Source: Enoplolaimus lenunculus (lineage: Eukaryota > Nematoda > Enoplea > Enoplida > Thoracostomopsidae). From it: a stretch of DNA of 64,000 nt. The number at the start of each line of letters is the position of its first letter. Positions within the stretch are counted from its first letter, which is position 1. The DNA is taken from positions 186,001-250,000 of the forward strand of contig JASANG010003494.1 in the NCBI GenBank assembly GCA_030248215.1, given 5' to 3'. The notes below the pieces were generated by a model. That model did no database searches, had not been told where the DNA came from, and was given only the letters and a program-made list of their open reading frames with translations. Position numbers and translations under genes: made by a program. Positions 13,462 through 26,147 of the stretch are shown here, piece after piece.

Positions 13462-13693
13462 ATTTTACGTCCGCTTTTACAAAACGCCTGTTAATCTATA
13501 CGCAAATTCAACAATATATCAAGTATGCCTAAATTTGTATAACCTCAGGCTCCGATTTTGGCTGTGGTAAAATTAGTTGGCCATGATTACCAGTACTTTT
13601 CATCTATAGTTGCCTGCAAAACACAGATTGGATCAGTACCTGTAGGTATTGCACAATTTGCGTAGAAATATCACATGGCAAGTTTATAAGATA

Positions 13694-14036
13694 CAGGGTG
13701 CAACCGGGGATGAAAAATACCGGAACCGGAGGTGAGGCGAAATTTAGTAAAAAATCACGATTAATTAATTAATTTTAGACAATATCTGAAATATTTTGTT
13801 AAAGTTGTTAGGTTTCACGCTAATTTCCTGCGAAATTTCGGAAATTTTTTTCGTTAAAATTGTGACAAAACTAAAACGAAACGCGATAAACAGATAAAGT
13901 TTGCAAAATTATGCAAAATTTTTACTACCGAAATTGCCAGAACCTCCGGCAAAAATTCTACAGTAGCCGGAACCGGATCCGGAGGCCGATTTTCTGCAGA
14001 AGCCGGAACCGGAGACAGACCTCCGGTTGTACCCTG
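13694..14036. mobile_element. Family M element with CCGGAA/TCCGGA content
   Basis: Begins CAGGGTGCAACCGGGGATG and ends CCTCCGGTTGTACCCTG. Inside, CCGGAACCGGA-type runs recur towards both ends with an AT-rich middle. 343 bp, non-coding. Confidence 0.6.
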
Positions 14037-14629
14037 ATACTTATATATTAGAGATGTCCCGTAGCAAAGATTTCACTCGGAGTCGGAGCCGGAGCCGGGA
14101 CCCGGACCCCGGTAACAGGGCCGGGCCCATGCAAATACGCTAAACTTTAAATTTCATGTACCTTTTGCTTAAGCGTGTGCCTGACAGTGGCCCGGCGACC
14201 GACCCCGGGACATTATTAATTTTATACCAGATAAAACTTGCAGCTTTTTAAAATTCAAACTTTATTCAGTGCATTTCGACTGCATATTTTAAGGTTTATG
14301 CCCCAGGCCTGAGCCACAGATTACATGATTGCGCTATTTGGTGTTCGGTAACGACGGTAGACGGTAAGAAAATGCGGCGCCCACGAGCAGGGGCACAGAA
14401 AGTGGTCTATAAACGACAACGGCCACGTACCGGGGATTGCAGTAATAATGAAATGCACCTTGCAAGCGAAGTGAGCAATATGCCAAACTGCAATTTTAAC
14501 AATTTGTTAGGCAGGATAGGGAGGTTATACTTAAACTACAGACAACGTTACTAACTATTCCTCGTTCTATGGTAAATTAGTCGCAAGGGACTGCAAGCGA
14601 ATTTGTTTAAATCCCGTAAAAAGGTTTGA
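14037..14629. other. GC-rich GAGCCG-type repeat and unassigned sequence
   Basis: At about 14070-14220 a run of CGGAGCCGGAGCCGGGACCCGG followed by CCCGG-rich sequence looks like another hexamer-bearing element. The rest shows nothing I recognise. Confidence 0.35.
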
Positions 14630-14829
14630 CTCATGTATTGAACAGGGCCGGATCGTTTTCCGGACGTGCTATAATAGGGTGAGTTTAAGCTTTAGACTAG
14701 TTTCTTTGCTTAGGCTTAGGCTTAGGCTTAGGCTTAGGCATAGGAATAGGCTCATCCATACAGTTAGGCTTAGGCTTAGGCTTAGTAATATGCTTATACT
14801 ACAGTTCCGGCCCTTTCTATACATGGGCC
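14630..14829. mobile_element. Family A element
   Basis: Left part CATGTATTGAACAGGGCCGG and right part CCGGCCCTTTCTATACATGGGCC are inverted repeats. Between them lie TTTAGACTAGTTTCTTTGC and a run of TTAGGC hexamers, then TATGCTTATACTAC. About 200 bp. Confidence 0.7.
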
Positions 14830-15250
14830 TGAGATTTGGGACAATAGGAAGTAGTTGAACATTTTTTGCGAACTGAGAAACTATGCTCTGTACACCTATC
14901 ACCTGTTACTTGTTTAGCGATAGGTTTTTAAACTGACGAACTCCTGCAACTGCGGCCTCTCAATTGGAACAAAACTTGTTCAAATCAAATACTAAAAATT
15001 CGCTAAATTTTTATCCTCACCATTCACAATTTTACAAAATAATTATTTCAGTATAATCAGTTTACTACCATTGCTGATAGGTGCGCTATGTTAGCAGGAA
15101 CCCACAGCTGATTGGTTGGTTGAGCAGTGTCCGAGACTAGCCATTAGTGTAACTCGAGTAGTTGCTTTGTGATTGGTCATAATCTTGCTTTTATGCTTAT
15201 ATCAAGTGTTACATTTCTGTTACCAAGTTTTCATGATATGAATGTAAGTA

Positions 15251-15514
15251 CTGTAGTGACCCGAATAAGAGAGGGACTGATATTTATGTATTGGGCTTCT
15301 CCATAGGGTTCCCTGCTGTTATTCGGTTACGGATTGTTATTTATTTGTAACCAGCCCTTTGTTACTGATATCAAGCCGGTAATGGACTCCAATTACGGTT
15401 TAGGGACTCTATCCGCTTACGGACTCTTATTACGGATACGGACTCCCATTGATTGGGACTCAAAATGGGCATTCCCTCTTATTACCCTCTCTTATTCGGG
15501 TCGGGTCACTACAG
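15251..15514. mobile_element. Family N element
   Basis: Ends CTGTAGTGACCCGAATAAGA and TCTTATTCGGG...GTCACTACAG are inverted repeats; internal TTACGGACTC repeats three to four times. 264 bp, non-coding. Diverged copy at 9375-9785 and a fragment at about 30440-30490. Confidence 0.65.
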
Positions 15515-15744
15515 TAGTTGGTATTATTTAATTTGGTTCTATTTGAGCCACCTGTAAAAAAACTTTTTATCTGTCTTTATAAAGCCAGCCATAAAAACTG
15601 ACGAAATTAGTTTCGACTTTGGACCATTAAACTGAGTAAAAGTGTGTAATTTTAAGGTCCAGGGATTATAGAACGATTCCGCCAAACGACTCCTGTAAAA
15701 AACCATTTCGAAAACTCACGTTTGCAACCCGCCATAATTTTAAT

Positions 15745-15933
15745 GGCCAATGTTACTTTAAGGGACGTAACAGTAGATTATGCGAGTTCCTATTCCTAAG
15801 CCTAAGCGTAAGCGTTGCAAGAATGTGATGCTAAGCCTAAGCGTAAGCCTAAGCCAAATAATGTAATTAAAATCTAAACTTACTGGTTTATAAGCTCATC
15901 AGAAACCTGGACGCCCCTTTAAGTAACATGGGC
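15745..15933. mobile_element. Family B element with CCTAAG array
   Basis: Ends GGCCAATGTTACTTTAAGGG and CCCCTTTAAGTAACATGGGC are inverted repeats of about 22 bp. Inside: CCTAAGCCTAAGCG, the conserved block GCGTTGCAAGAATGTG, a second CCTAAG run, then AATCTAAACTTACT. 189 bp. Confidence 0.75.
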
Positions 15934-17373
15934 AGTTTTAATACAGCGCTATTGCTTATACCAGTACGAATGTGTTGGGTTTATGCGAACCGTTTGGCTC
16001 CACACCGTCACTGTTGTGGCCAATTGTTTGGTGCTCAAGACCAAACAGAAATTTCACGATACGCCCACCAGTCGTCTAACCAGCAATCGATCCTTATGTC
16101 TAAACCTAAGCCTAAGCCAAGCCTAAATCAGAATGATATGAGTGAAACTAAAAGTTCTAACCTTCAAAATATTAACCAAAAGCGATCACAAGATTTGGTT
16201 CTCTTGAACAATCTCCGTCCTAAAATTTCCCTGACGGGCAATCTTCCCCCGGAATTTTCGTCATGGTCACGTACAATCTGTCCCCAAACCCCCTCCCACG
16301 GACAATCTCCCCAAATCCGTCTCACGAACAATTTCTCTCCCCCCAGAGTTTTGCTCTCATTGACAACCCCGCAAGCTGTGCCAAGATATCACTTCGGCAG
16401 AGTATAACCTCAAGTAAAGTTAAATTTTTTTGACCACTATGATCTAGCAGGTCATTCGAAAGCATGTCAAAACTGGTGTTCTATTTTTAAGCAGTCTCGA
16501 GGGACGCCCCTGCTGTCGGCTTGTCACCCCACCTGTTTCGGCTACCGCTTCCGCACACTTTCACAGGCTTATGCACTTTTGCCGACACCATTTTTAAAAC
16601 ATTCCTTAATGAACAACGCAAGTTTCAGCGAAAAATGTCCACTAGAAAAATCAATTTCCATTTCAGAACCACGGTAAACTCTGTAATGTTTTTCAATTTC
16701 AATTTGCTATCAAAAGACTGTTTAGTTTTGGGGTACTTTGTAGCAGCTGCGGTGTAGTTTCTTTCTTTCTCAACCACTGCGGTGTGTGTGTGTGTGAAAT
16801 ATTGCTGTTTAGAAATCGCACAAATTGCACTTTTATGCAAACAACGCACGCATGCTGCAATTATGAAAATTGCAATGAAAAGCATTTCACAGCTTTGTGT
16901 TCTTACGATTTGCTTGTAGAACAGTAGAAATTTATTAGACGCTGAGAAATATGCTTCGCAAACGAACTAATTTGTCTTTTGAGAAGTTTTAAGTTCCTAT
17001 TATATTTATGGTTAAAGGTTAGGCTTGGGTTCTATCAAAGGCTTAGGCAAAGGATTGACATTTTTATAAACGTTTTAAGATTCTAAGTCTAACCCAAATG
17101 CTACCCAGAGCGAACTCAGAGATGACTTTGAACCACAACTAGCAGTCGTGCTAAACTGGTTCGTATGGGCTACGCGATCCGCAAAATACTGCAAAATATT
17201 AAATTTTGGTAACAAATTTTGGCCCATGTTAAGAAGCACACTCACTGGCAGACAGGACGCGACTGGGACACTTGAAGACTGGCTAACTCAGGCTTAGTCT
17301 TAGGCTTAGTATTAGGCTTAGGTTTATGCTTACGCCTTTAGTAAGCAGGCACCTCGTAAAAGTTACAGATTAA
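15934..17373. other. Gene-free stretch with a (GT)n tract
   Basis: A 159-codon frame at 15928-16407 begins inside a family B terminus, runs through a CCTAAGCC piece and shows no domain; it is not called. A GT dinucleotide run lies at about 16782-16795. TTAGGC-type hexamers without clear element ends occur at 17010-17050 and 17285-17340. Confidence 0.45.
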
Positions 17374-17567
17374 GGCCAATGTATAGAAGAACATGAGCGG
17401 AGCAGTAGTACAAGCATATGCCTAAGCCCAAAGCCTAAGCATAAGAATGAGCTTATACCTAAGCCTATTAAACATAAGTCTACGCCAAAAAAATTAGTCT
17501 AATGCTTAAAGGTTACTCTATGTCAGTCCCACGAAATTACGTTCCGCCTTTGATCTTAACACGGGCC
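17374..17567. mobile_element. Family A element, inverse orientation
   Basis: Begins GGCCAATGTATAGAAGAACA, contains CCTAAGCCC-type hexamers, AAAAAAATTAGTCTAATGCTTAAA, and ends TTCCGCCTTTGATCTTAAC...GGCC. 194 bp; opposite orientation to the copy at 10004. Confidence 0.6.
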
Positions 17568-17698
17568 CAGATTAAGTATATGCAAAATAAGCCACGTTTA
17601 CATCGAATTCACGTTGACACCAAGTATAATATCCTTTCGATCTTTAATCCTTTTATAACACTCGCTTACAACAAATTTGACAAACGAATTTCAACACA

Positions 17699-18300
17699 TT
17701 TTCGGCTTAGTTTTGAAACCAAATATTACATCTTTAAACCAAAAAAAAATTCTGGATCTGATAATTTTGTAGGTTCCGTTTTACGATTGCAAAATATTTA
17801 ATTTTGACAAAATTTGAACATATTTTCGGTTTAGTTTTGAAACCAAATATTATATCTTTAAACCAAAAAAATTCTGGATCTGATAATATTGTAGGTTCCG
17901 TTTTACGATTGCAAAATATTTAATTTTGACAAAATTTGAACATATTTTCGGTTTAGTTTTGAAACCAAATATTATATCTTTAAACCAAAAAAATTCTGGA
18001 TCTGATAATTTTGTAGGTTCCGTCTTACGATTGCAAAATATTTAATTTTGACAAAATTTCAACATATTTTCGGCTTATTTTTGAAACCAAATATTACATC
18101 TTTAAACCAAAAAAAATTCTGGACCTGATAATTTTGTAGGTTCCGTCTTACGATTGCAAAATATTTAATTTTGACAAAATTTTCAACATATTTTCGGCTT
18201 AGTTTTGAAACCAGATACATCCATAAACCAAAAATTTCTGGATCTGATAATTTTCTAGGTTCTGTTTTACGGTGCAAAATATTCAATTTTAACTTCTTCA
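17699..18300. repeat. Tandem repeat, five units of 122-124 bp
   Basis: Unit starts (TTTTCGGYTTAG or TTTTCGGCTTAT) fall at 17699, 17823, 17945, 18067 and 18191. Each unit contains TTTTGAAACCAAATATTA, ATCTTTAAACCAAAAAAA, a TCTGGATCTGATAATTTTG block and GGTTCCGTTTTACGATTGC. The fifth is the most diverged. The unit is non-coding in all frames; the open frames that run through it are by-products of the AT-rich unit. Confidence 0.85.
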
Positions 18301-19481
18301 TCGATTCGACGACTCTGTTTAATCGCTCTTAAAATCTGTCGCGTGCGTTTTGAACCAATCTTGAAAGTTCCACCCAGAAACTTATCGCTGCCGTGCTGTT
18401 TATCGGTTGACTTTCGTCGTTTATAGTAGTCTAAAGATTACCACTTTGACCCACCCCCGAAGATGTAGCGTATCTAGAAATTTGAACTGGGGGAGACCGA
18501 ATCTGCCAAACCCACGGCCGGCTATCAAATTAGCGTTTGCTCATTGTTCAGCTGATTAATTCGACACACAATGCGTGTATCGACAAAGGAATTTGAATTC
18601 TGTCGCGTTCTCACACCCCTGCACCGTCTGCCCAGACCCTAGCGGTCAGAAACCTACACTGCAAGATTTGATCAGGGCCAAGCAAGTATAATGGTATTAT
18701 ATCTAAAGACGAACTGATACCACACAGCTTTTAGACCAAAGAAAACTTTTAGCGTTCCGTCCGCAACCATGTTTGGCGTTTGCTGTTTAATCCCTCTTGC
18801 CCGCAAAGCTATGGGCCCGTAGCCAGCGGGGCATGGCAGGGCTCGGCACCGCTGAAAACATTTTGACCATCTCTAGAAAATTGTCAACCTTTGTTGTACG
18901 TTAACGAAAACCCTTGTATGTCCCTCACTGAATAATTTTTATCTCCCCCCTAGAAAGGTGAGCTGGCTACTAGTGTGCTAAGCTAAAATAGTTGACACCG
19001 CGAGAAACATGAGATGACTTTATTTTATAAATGCTCACCAAACGACTTTCTAAAATATTTCCAACTAAACCTATTCTCAGTCACGAGCCGTAGGGGGCTT
19101 AGGGTGCCCGAACCCCCTCTTATTAAAATATCGTTACGACGTCTTGAAATAGTTATACCATATTTACATAAAATCTGAAAGATTGAAAATTTTTAAGTCT
19201 TAATCGAAAATCAACCTCTGGTTCTGGTTCAATTTGTTCTGCTGGTGCCGTTTAAAATATTTGGTTCGGTTCTCTGGTTCAGGCTTTCTATGATCAAAAA
19301 CTTGATGCGCGTTGCTTAAATTGTTGTTGTTGTTGTTGTTGTTGTTGGATTTAGGAACCATAATTCTTTAATAAATCGGTGTGTTTTTGAATGGTTTTGC
19401 CTAGTTTTGGCTATAAACCCAAAAACACAGTTGAAGAATATTTTATTTCGAGTTCGGCTAAATTGAAATGTTTGGAAATAC
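18301..19481. other. Gene-free stretch with family J repeat and (TTG)n tract
   Basis: A family J copy at about 18807-18985 shows GGCCCGTAGCCAGCGGGGC at one side and AAAGGTGAGCTGGCTACTAG at the other. A (GTT)n run lies at 19321-19347. No gene recognised. Confidence 0.45.
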
Positions 19482-19868
19482 GGCCCATAGAACAGAGTCT
19501 GTTCGTTTTCCGATGGGGCTGTAATAGAGTAAGTGTAAGCTTTTGACTAACTTCTTTTGCTTAGGCTTAGGCATAGGCTTAGGCTTACGAATAGGCTCAT
19601 CCTTACTCTTAGGCTTACGCTTAATAATATGCTTATACTACTGTTCCGGTCCTGTTCTCTACTTTGGCCGAAAATACTGTTAAAGTATATAAATATAGGA
19701 GCCAATGTATTGAACAGGGCCATAACAGTAGTATGAGCATTTTCCAAAATCTAAGCCAAATCCAAAACCAAAGCGCGAGAATGAGGTCATACCTATGCCT
19801 AAACCTAAGTAGAAAACCTTACTCTATTGCAGTCCCCCAGAAAAACGTTCCGCCCACCCAACCTAAAC
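19482..19868. mobile_element. Two adjacent family A elements in opposite orientation
   Basis: The first (19482-19669) runs GGCCCATAGAACAGAGTC ... CCGGTCCTGTTCTCTACTTTGGCC with TTAGGC hexamers. The second (19700-19868) is inverse, running GCCAATGTATTGAACAGGGC ... AAAAACGTTCCGCCCACCC with eroded CTAAG hexamers. Only 30 bp separate them. Confidence 0.6.
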
Positions 19869-21925
19869 AAGTTTATTAACAAAAATTTTGAAAAATATTT
19901 TAATCATCGCACAATGACCCCACATCGGAATCTTCTGCTCCGCTACTGGCCCTTAATTTGCAGTGGTAGCTGCCCCCCAATACACACAAATTGAGTAACT
20001 AAGTTTCGTTTGACAACATTTCGTTTTCTTGTTATTTGTTTAGTATAGTGAGCATTAAGATACAATATACTTAAAGTTAAGAAAGGAATAAAAATACAAT
20101 AACAGCAGACGCCATAAACTTAATTCCAGACCGAGATCTTATTTCGACTAATATTTTACCTAAATTCGGTTTAAATAATAAAAACCATTAGCTAACAAAA
20201 TCAGCTAATCTGAATATGTTTGCTATAAGACTGTCTATCTGGCTCCGGACAGGGCTAGCGTTAGTACAGCGGCCTCCTTCGAAACAGGTTTGAGGGAAGT
20301 CACTAAAATGTTTCGCAGACCTATAACTTCGTAGTCCGCAGGCCCTTAGCCAGCTCACATTGCTAAGGGGGCTAAAAAATTTTAGAAGGGTCACTGAAGG
20401 GTTTTCAATGAGTTACAAGCAAGGTTGAAAATTCTCTATGGGGCAAAAACATTTCCAGAGGGATGAACACCACCTTGCCGCCCCCATTGGCTACAAGCTC
20501 GTTGGTTCGCGAAAAAAGTTTCTTATTCCAAGACGGGCCCACAGAAGTCGGGGCCCCACCCTATCGAGTGGTTTTGTCGGCGCTTCCGCCGGCACTGGCT
20601 CCTGAGATTTATTTATAGCAAATAGACAATTTCACAACTGATCTGATAATCTGAATAGTTGCTACGAACACTGGATCGACTTGAAAAGTCAAGTACAGTT
20701 TTACTCTCAGATTGCGACACAGAGGGGATTTGCCGCTCAAACATACTTGAATATTTCAAACAGTGGCATTGAAATTAGAACTGTATATTACTTAAGAATA
20801 GGTTGTAAACCGATGAATGAAATATTAGTTCAACTCGCGGTAATTACCGGATTTTAGTCACTGTATGTCACACGGTAGGAGTATGTTTGGCTGTTGTTGA
20901 GTTATATGTCGGGGGTGAACAATCTTCAACTTTCCGGCTACAAACATTTTACAGTTAGACTGTGTTTCTTAGCCAATGTATAGAACAGGTGCGGAACAGT
21001 AGTACTAGCAGATCCCTGAATCTAAACCTAAAAACGTAAGAATGAGCTGATTCATCACGGTGTACCCGGCTGTCCGGCTCCGGCAATAAGTTGGTATCCG
21101 GTTCGGGTATTTTTTCTTGCCGGATATTTGGTTAAAAATTTAAAAAAATGTAACTGGTTGACTTAGATTGTATTGCAGTTAGGACTTTTTTGCAACTAAA
21201 AATTTGTTGAAGGTAAATGAACTTGTAGGATAATAAATACGGCCAGTCAAACGTTCAGTTTCGTACCTTGCTTGTTCATTTTTTGCTGGGTTCACGTTAT
21301 AAATGAGGCAACTCGGGTCACGCTTTGTCACATTCTATATATTGGGTAACATTTTGTCTACGATGTTATCGAATATCCCAAAAACAGTAGTTGTTTGCTA
21401 ATGGTTCACTAACCTAGAAAACAACTATAATGGAATACGACATTAAATAAAATCAACGAATTAACTATCCGGTTCCGGCCGGTAATGAAACGCAGGAAAA
21501 TTGAAATTTTCTAAACGAGGTCCATGTTATGAATTGCCAGTATTTCTCCGTTGCGCTAACATCCGATGGCTTTTAAGCATTTTTTACGGACAAATTTTCC
21601 CCGTCTAACTGGAATTCGTTGGTACGGGGGAATTTTGTCTATTATAATGGGCATTGTTCACGAATAAAGACGACTGTTGCGCTTCAAATCATTTTACTCT
21701 AATCGCAAGGCGTTGCAATTGTTGTAAAAAATATTGAACTATCAAAATTTTGAACGGATTGAACCGTATACCTAGCGTTGACTATACAACTAGAACGTGG
21801 GTGTCATAACCCGGTAGATAGCTTAATCTATTACGAAAGAATCGAAACTTAACACGAAGATATGCAAACATTTCGTGCAAACTACTAGTGAGTCTAAAAC
21901 TTTTCATAAAATCCATAAATTTTTT
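19869..21925. other. Gene-free stretch with family J and truncated family A/M copies
   Basis: A family J copy spans about 20335-20520 (GCAGGCCCTTAGCCAGCTCA ... GGCTACAAGC). A family A copy begins at 20971 (AGCCAATGTATAGAACAGG) and is cut at about 21050, where CACGGTGTACCCGGCTGTCC, a family M-like end, takes over. No coding region recognised. Confidence 0.4.
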
Positions 21926-22108
21926 GGCCCATGTAAGGATCAGGGGCGTAGGGTTTTTCTGTGGGACTCTAAAATAGAGTAAGCTTAAGCTTTGACCAAT
22001 TTTTTTTGCTCGGCTTAGACTCAGGAATATTCTCATTCTTTAGGTTTCGGGTTAGGCTTAGGAATATGCTTAAAATACTATTCCGTTCGTGTTCTTTTTA
22101 CATTGGCC
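21926..22108. mobile_element. Family A element
   Basis: GGCCCATGTAAGGATCAGGG at the left and TTCCGTTCGTGTTC...CATTGGCC at the right; internal AAGCTTTGACCAATTTTTTT and eroded TTAGGC hexamers. 183 bp. Confidence 0.65.
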
Positions 22109-22544
22109 AAATTTTTGATGAGCAGAAAGATACTAAGCCATCTGCCTATTTCTTCCTGATTGGCCACCGACCTTGAGGTTCATATTTCCATTGAATCAAC
22201 CGTTCTTACCTACTCCTGCGACATCACAACCACAAAATAGCCAATCAGATTGTGAAACTATGTAATCGACTGTAGAATTTTATTTAGAAACAATTTTGTT
22301 GAAATTTGTGTTTCTAAATTTCTTCACAGACCACAATCTATTTCTATAGTTTTCGTTTTGCGGCGTTATAAACGTTTTAGGGTACACAGTGCACACGACT
22401 GTATTTATGTTTGTGATAATTAGTTCTTCGTTACATTTTAGTTTCATGCTGACAGGCCGAGTGAATAATATCAGTCAATCATTTTGCAGTTAGTAATGTC
22501 TCGATGTATCTCTGTATCAAAATGTGAACTACTTGAGAATTGTC

Positions 22545-22815
22545 GGTCCATTTAAAGAACAGAGGCGGAACAGTATCATAAACATATGCCTAAGTCTAAG
22601 CCTAAGCCTAAAGCGTAAAAATGAACATATATGTGCAAAATGTTTGAATTTTGGTTTTTAACCTCGCCATATTTTTCACCTATATCCGTTTTCTGGATCC
22701 GCCACTAGGCATCAAATTGAAAAGCACGTCTTAAGCCTAAGCCTAAGGATCAAATTAGTCCAAAAACCTAATCCTATTCTAAAGCTGTCCTTCAAAAAAT
22801 ACGGGACACCCGAAA
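22545..22815. mobile_element. Broken family A element with a family K-like insertion
   Basis: Left end GGTCCATTTAAAGAACAGAG with GCCTAAGCCTAAG hexamers to about 22625. An unrelated piece containing TCTGGATCCGCCACTAGG (family K-like end) follows, then CTTAAGCCTAAGCCTAAGG and CAAATTAGTCC, which are family A interior. The right terminus is lost. Confidence 0.5.
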
Positions 22816-23031
22816 AAGTAACATTGGACCTGCAACTGTATGCTTGCATAGTTACTTTCTGGGTTAAATCTGAATTTTCAATTATTCAACGCTGTTTCCT
22901 CCAGCTTTTAAATAGAAATGCTAGTAAAATTTGAGTTGAACGTGAGATTAAGAACTTGAACTTAAGTTGAAAACCGTGTTTAACAACGAATTGCAGCGGA
23001 AGTAAGATATTTGCATATCTGTCGGTTTAAG

Positions 23032-23368
23032 CAAGAGTGGATGATCACTCTAACAAGAGTGTGCAACTACCGAAACTTGTGTGGTACAAAATGTACCATC
23101 GGGCGTCGCATTTTTGACCGACCCCCCTTATTTAGAGGGGGGTAGGTGATGTTTGAAATGTAGAATGCGCATGTTTTTAAAATTATAAACGGAGTTAGCT
23201 TAAAACTGCAATATTTCAACATGTAATATTGGAAAAATCGTCAAACTTGACCCCCCCTTAAATTAGGGTGGGGGCAGACCACTAACGCAACGCGTGCCGG
23301 TTACATTGTTTTGTACACAGAATGTACCCAGTTGCACACTCTTGTTATAGTGATCATCCACGCTTGGT
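23032..23368. mobile_element. Family L inverted-repeat element, copy 1
   Basis: Ends CAAGAGTGGATGATCACTCT and its inverse (AGTGATCATCCACGCTTG) flank an inner inverted pair, AACAAGAGTGTGCAACT / AGTTGCACACTCTTGTT. Inner GACCCCCCTT and AAGTTTGACG-type blocks also pair inversely. A second copy at 47517-47863 is similar along its whole length. Confidence 0.7.
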
Positions 23369-23608
23369 TTTAGTAATTATGGAAATAACTGTGAATACGA
23401 AGAATACTGTTTACACTATGACTTTCTGGTATCAAGAGTGGATAATGCAAACCTCGACAAAACATGTAACTATACTTATTTTACGTAGAAAAGAATGTAC
23501 CCGGCACGCGTTGCGTTTTACTGATAGTAAACACAATGAAAACATGAACTGTTTATATGGTTAAACTTACGAATATTTCTTTCACTTCTCACAACACTGT
23601 TGCCTGTT

Positions 23609-23790
23609 GGCCCATGTTACTTTAAGAGGTGTCCAGGTTTCTGGTGGATCTATAAAAGAGTAGGTTCAGATTCTAGATTTGCATGCTTCTGCTTAGGCTT
23701 AGGCTTATGCGTAGGAACGCATTTTTGCAACGCTTAGGCTTAGGAATACGCTTAATCTACTGTTACGCCCCTTAAAGTATGACATTGGCC
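23609..23790. mobile_element. Family B element
   Basis: GGCCCATGTTACTTTAAGAG at the left and CGCCCCTTAAAGTATGACATTGGCC at the right; TTAGGC hexamers on both sides of the conserved CATTTTTGCAACGC block. 182 bp. Confidence 0.7.
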
Positions 23791-24466
23791 ACACTGCTAA
23801 TAGCTTCAAAAGAACAATTTGCGTCATAAAACTACCAGCACAAGACTGGCGAGATGAAACGTGCAATCCGTGAGAATCCGCAATCGAATCAATCCAAGCA
23901 TTCATGACTTTACAGACATCACAAATTCATTTCAAAGTATCCTTTTGAAAACTCAATATTCATGTGCGAATTTTGACCAATATTTTCAATTTGCTCATTA
24001 AATCGTCTTTATTCATCTCGCCATGCGGTCTTCGCCTCTCAAAGGCACGGGCCGAACAAGCGACCCACTGCCTTTAATTATTGTCTGGTTGAGAGGTTTC
24101 ATAAACGTTTTTGCGTTTACACCGCACTTGACTAGGATAATAGACGACAAATTGTAGGGATAACGTTAGCCCTCTTGCTGGGAATGGAAATGATATATTA
24201 CATATGTGAAATTAAGTCAAAATAACGCAAGGCAAGAAGTTTATTTGGATCGAACGCACAAAGAAATATATTAACATATATACTCGCAATGTAATAATAC
24301 GTTAGCAGAATCTTATATGGTGATTTGCTTAAATTTTCATGGATTTGAGCCACTTGGAATTTCCTGGGAGTCATCCTTTAAATTTTTTTTGATTTCGTAC
24401 AAAATATGGGAATTTTATGGACAATCTTAACGCAGTACACTCAGTTTTACGGGGGAATAGTCGATA

Positions 24467-24700
24467 CACAGGTAAATTGCGATGAATTGATCAATCAACT
24501 CAGAAAAAGAATAAGTCATTTTTTGGTCAGTTCTGACTTTACTAACTCACTCCGAGCGGATTTAATTGTAGGTTAGTTGATTAATTAACTCAGAATGAGC
24601 TCAATCAAATCAGAGTTTTGAGTTCTTAAAGGCCTAATTCAGACCTCTGAGTAGATTCAACTCATTTTGAGTTAAAATCAACTCACTGAAATTTACCGTG
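24467..24700. mobile_element. Family E element, copy 1
   Basis: Runs from CACAGGTAAATTGCGATGAA to CTCACTGAAATTTACCGTG with TA immediately upstream. The interior is made of repeated ACTCAGAATGAGT-type motifs in both orientations. Same layout as 27049-27300 and 57546-57797. Confidence 0.6.
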
Positions 24701-26147
24701 TGACAGAAATTTCGGCGTTAGTTAGATTGTTTATGAGAAGTACTTTGAGGGGAAGATTGTAAATAAAATCGAATTACTCGAGTAAGTCATGCTAAGCCGG
24801 TTTCGAAAACATTTTTCAAAATCTGTTGACGTGCCGAACTGTGGAAACTTCCTGAGTAAAAAAAGATTTAGATTTATAGGTTGGGTCCAAAACACTTAAA
24901 AGTTGTCTTTTAAATTTCGAACCTGTTAAACCAATTATAATGGCACATTTTAGCGGTTTATATGCGGTTCACTGGAGGATTGAAGGATGGAAATTCAGGT
25001 AGGGGCGTTCTAAGAGGACTTAAAACGATTTGTATTAAGATTTAGCACTAAAATTGCATTTGACTTCAAGCCGCTTCATCGGGTTGGTTTTGGTTTGTAT
25101 TTCGCTTATCGCGTGACTCCCAGTGAGACATCTTTAGATCCGTCATTGATGCTTTTTAAAACGACGGATTGAGCAGGACGGTTTAGCTGTTGAAAGTTAT
25201 AAGAGTACGATATCCGTATTTTTAGTTTTCGTTAAACAGAGCGTTGTTATGTTGTCAGACACATTATAAGGCCGGGAGCGTAGTCAGAGAGTTTCAGGAT
25301 TTGCTCAGGTTTCCTCAAAAATTTTGACTCCGGCTAGAATATTTTCAACCTTGCTTGCGAAGTCATCGAAAACCATTGTGCACCCATCCTGAGAAATTTT
25401 TAGTCTCCTGGCAAGGTGAACTGGCTACGGGCTTGATTCGGGCAACATAACGTGTCCTAATTCTGGTACTGCGTTAACTTAGAATTGCTTAGCCTTATCG
25501 GTTAGCAAACTTGGGAGACACTCTCTAGCACGCAAGCATCACTGAAATGCTGTAAATTTTTTGTTATATACCTGCTATTTTCGTTAACCATTTGAGAGGC
25601 CGTCCAACTTGCAATGTAGCCGTAACGTAGCGCCCTAGAGCAAAGGCGGCGAATCAAAACGCGATTAACTTAGAAGCGTTTTCCCAGTCGTTTTGCCAAT
25701 TTTTTCGTCAATTTCAGCTCACAGAAATTTATTCTTGTTATCGAAAAAGCCCAAATCTTCCACTGCCCTAAACAAACAAATACTTCCGCAACAACATACT
25801 TTTCGCTTCCAATCTCTTTCAACTCGACGAATAAAATTTCAACAGACAGCAGGTGATAAGCGGATACTACTTGACGAATTAGTTACAAACGATTTGAACT
25901 GGAATTGAAATTGGTTTTGAATTTTAATATCGGTTCGTTTCAATGAAACGTTCAACGTTGAGTTCAGTTCTTGACTTTTCGGAAACATGATAATTTTGAA
26001 ATTGTCGCATGGTTTAATTTTACGTTTTAATTGAGATTTGTGTGACTTTTGTGCTGGTGGCTTATAGATACAGGATTTGGGTTAAGGTTCCGTTGCGGAA
26101 ATAAAAAAAATGTTTTTAGGCATAAAAGTGGTAATTATTTTGATGAC
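24701..26147. other. Gene-free stretch with a family J copy
   Basis: A family J copy lies at about 25270-25435 (GGCCGGGAGCGTAGTCAGAG ... AAGGTGAACTGGCTACGGGC). Nothing else recognised. Confidence 0.4.

Noticed and set aside
15928-16407. 159-codon open frame as a gene
   Set aside because: It starts in a family B terminus, runs through element hexamers, and shows no domain, no splice context and no copy elsewhere in the window.
17502-18301. Coding frames across the 122-bp repeat on both strands
   Set aside because: They follow the AT-rich tandem unit; stops appear wherever the unit length breaks frame.
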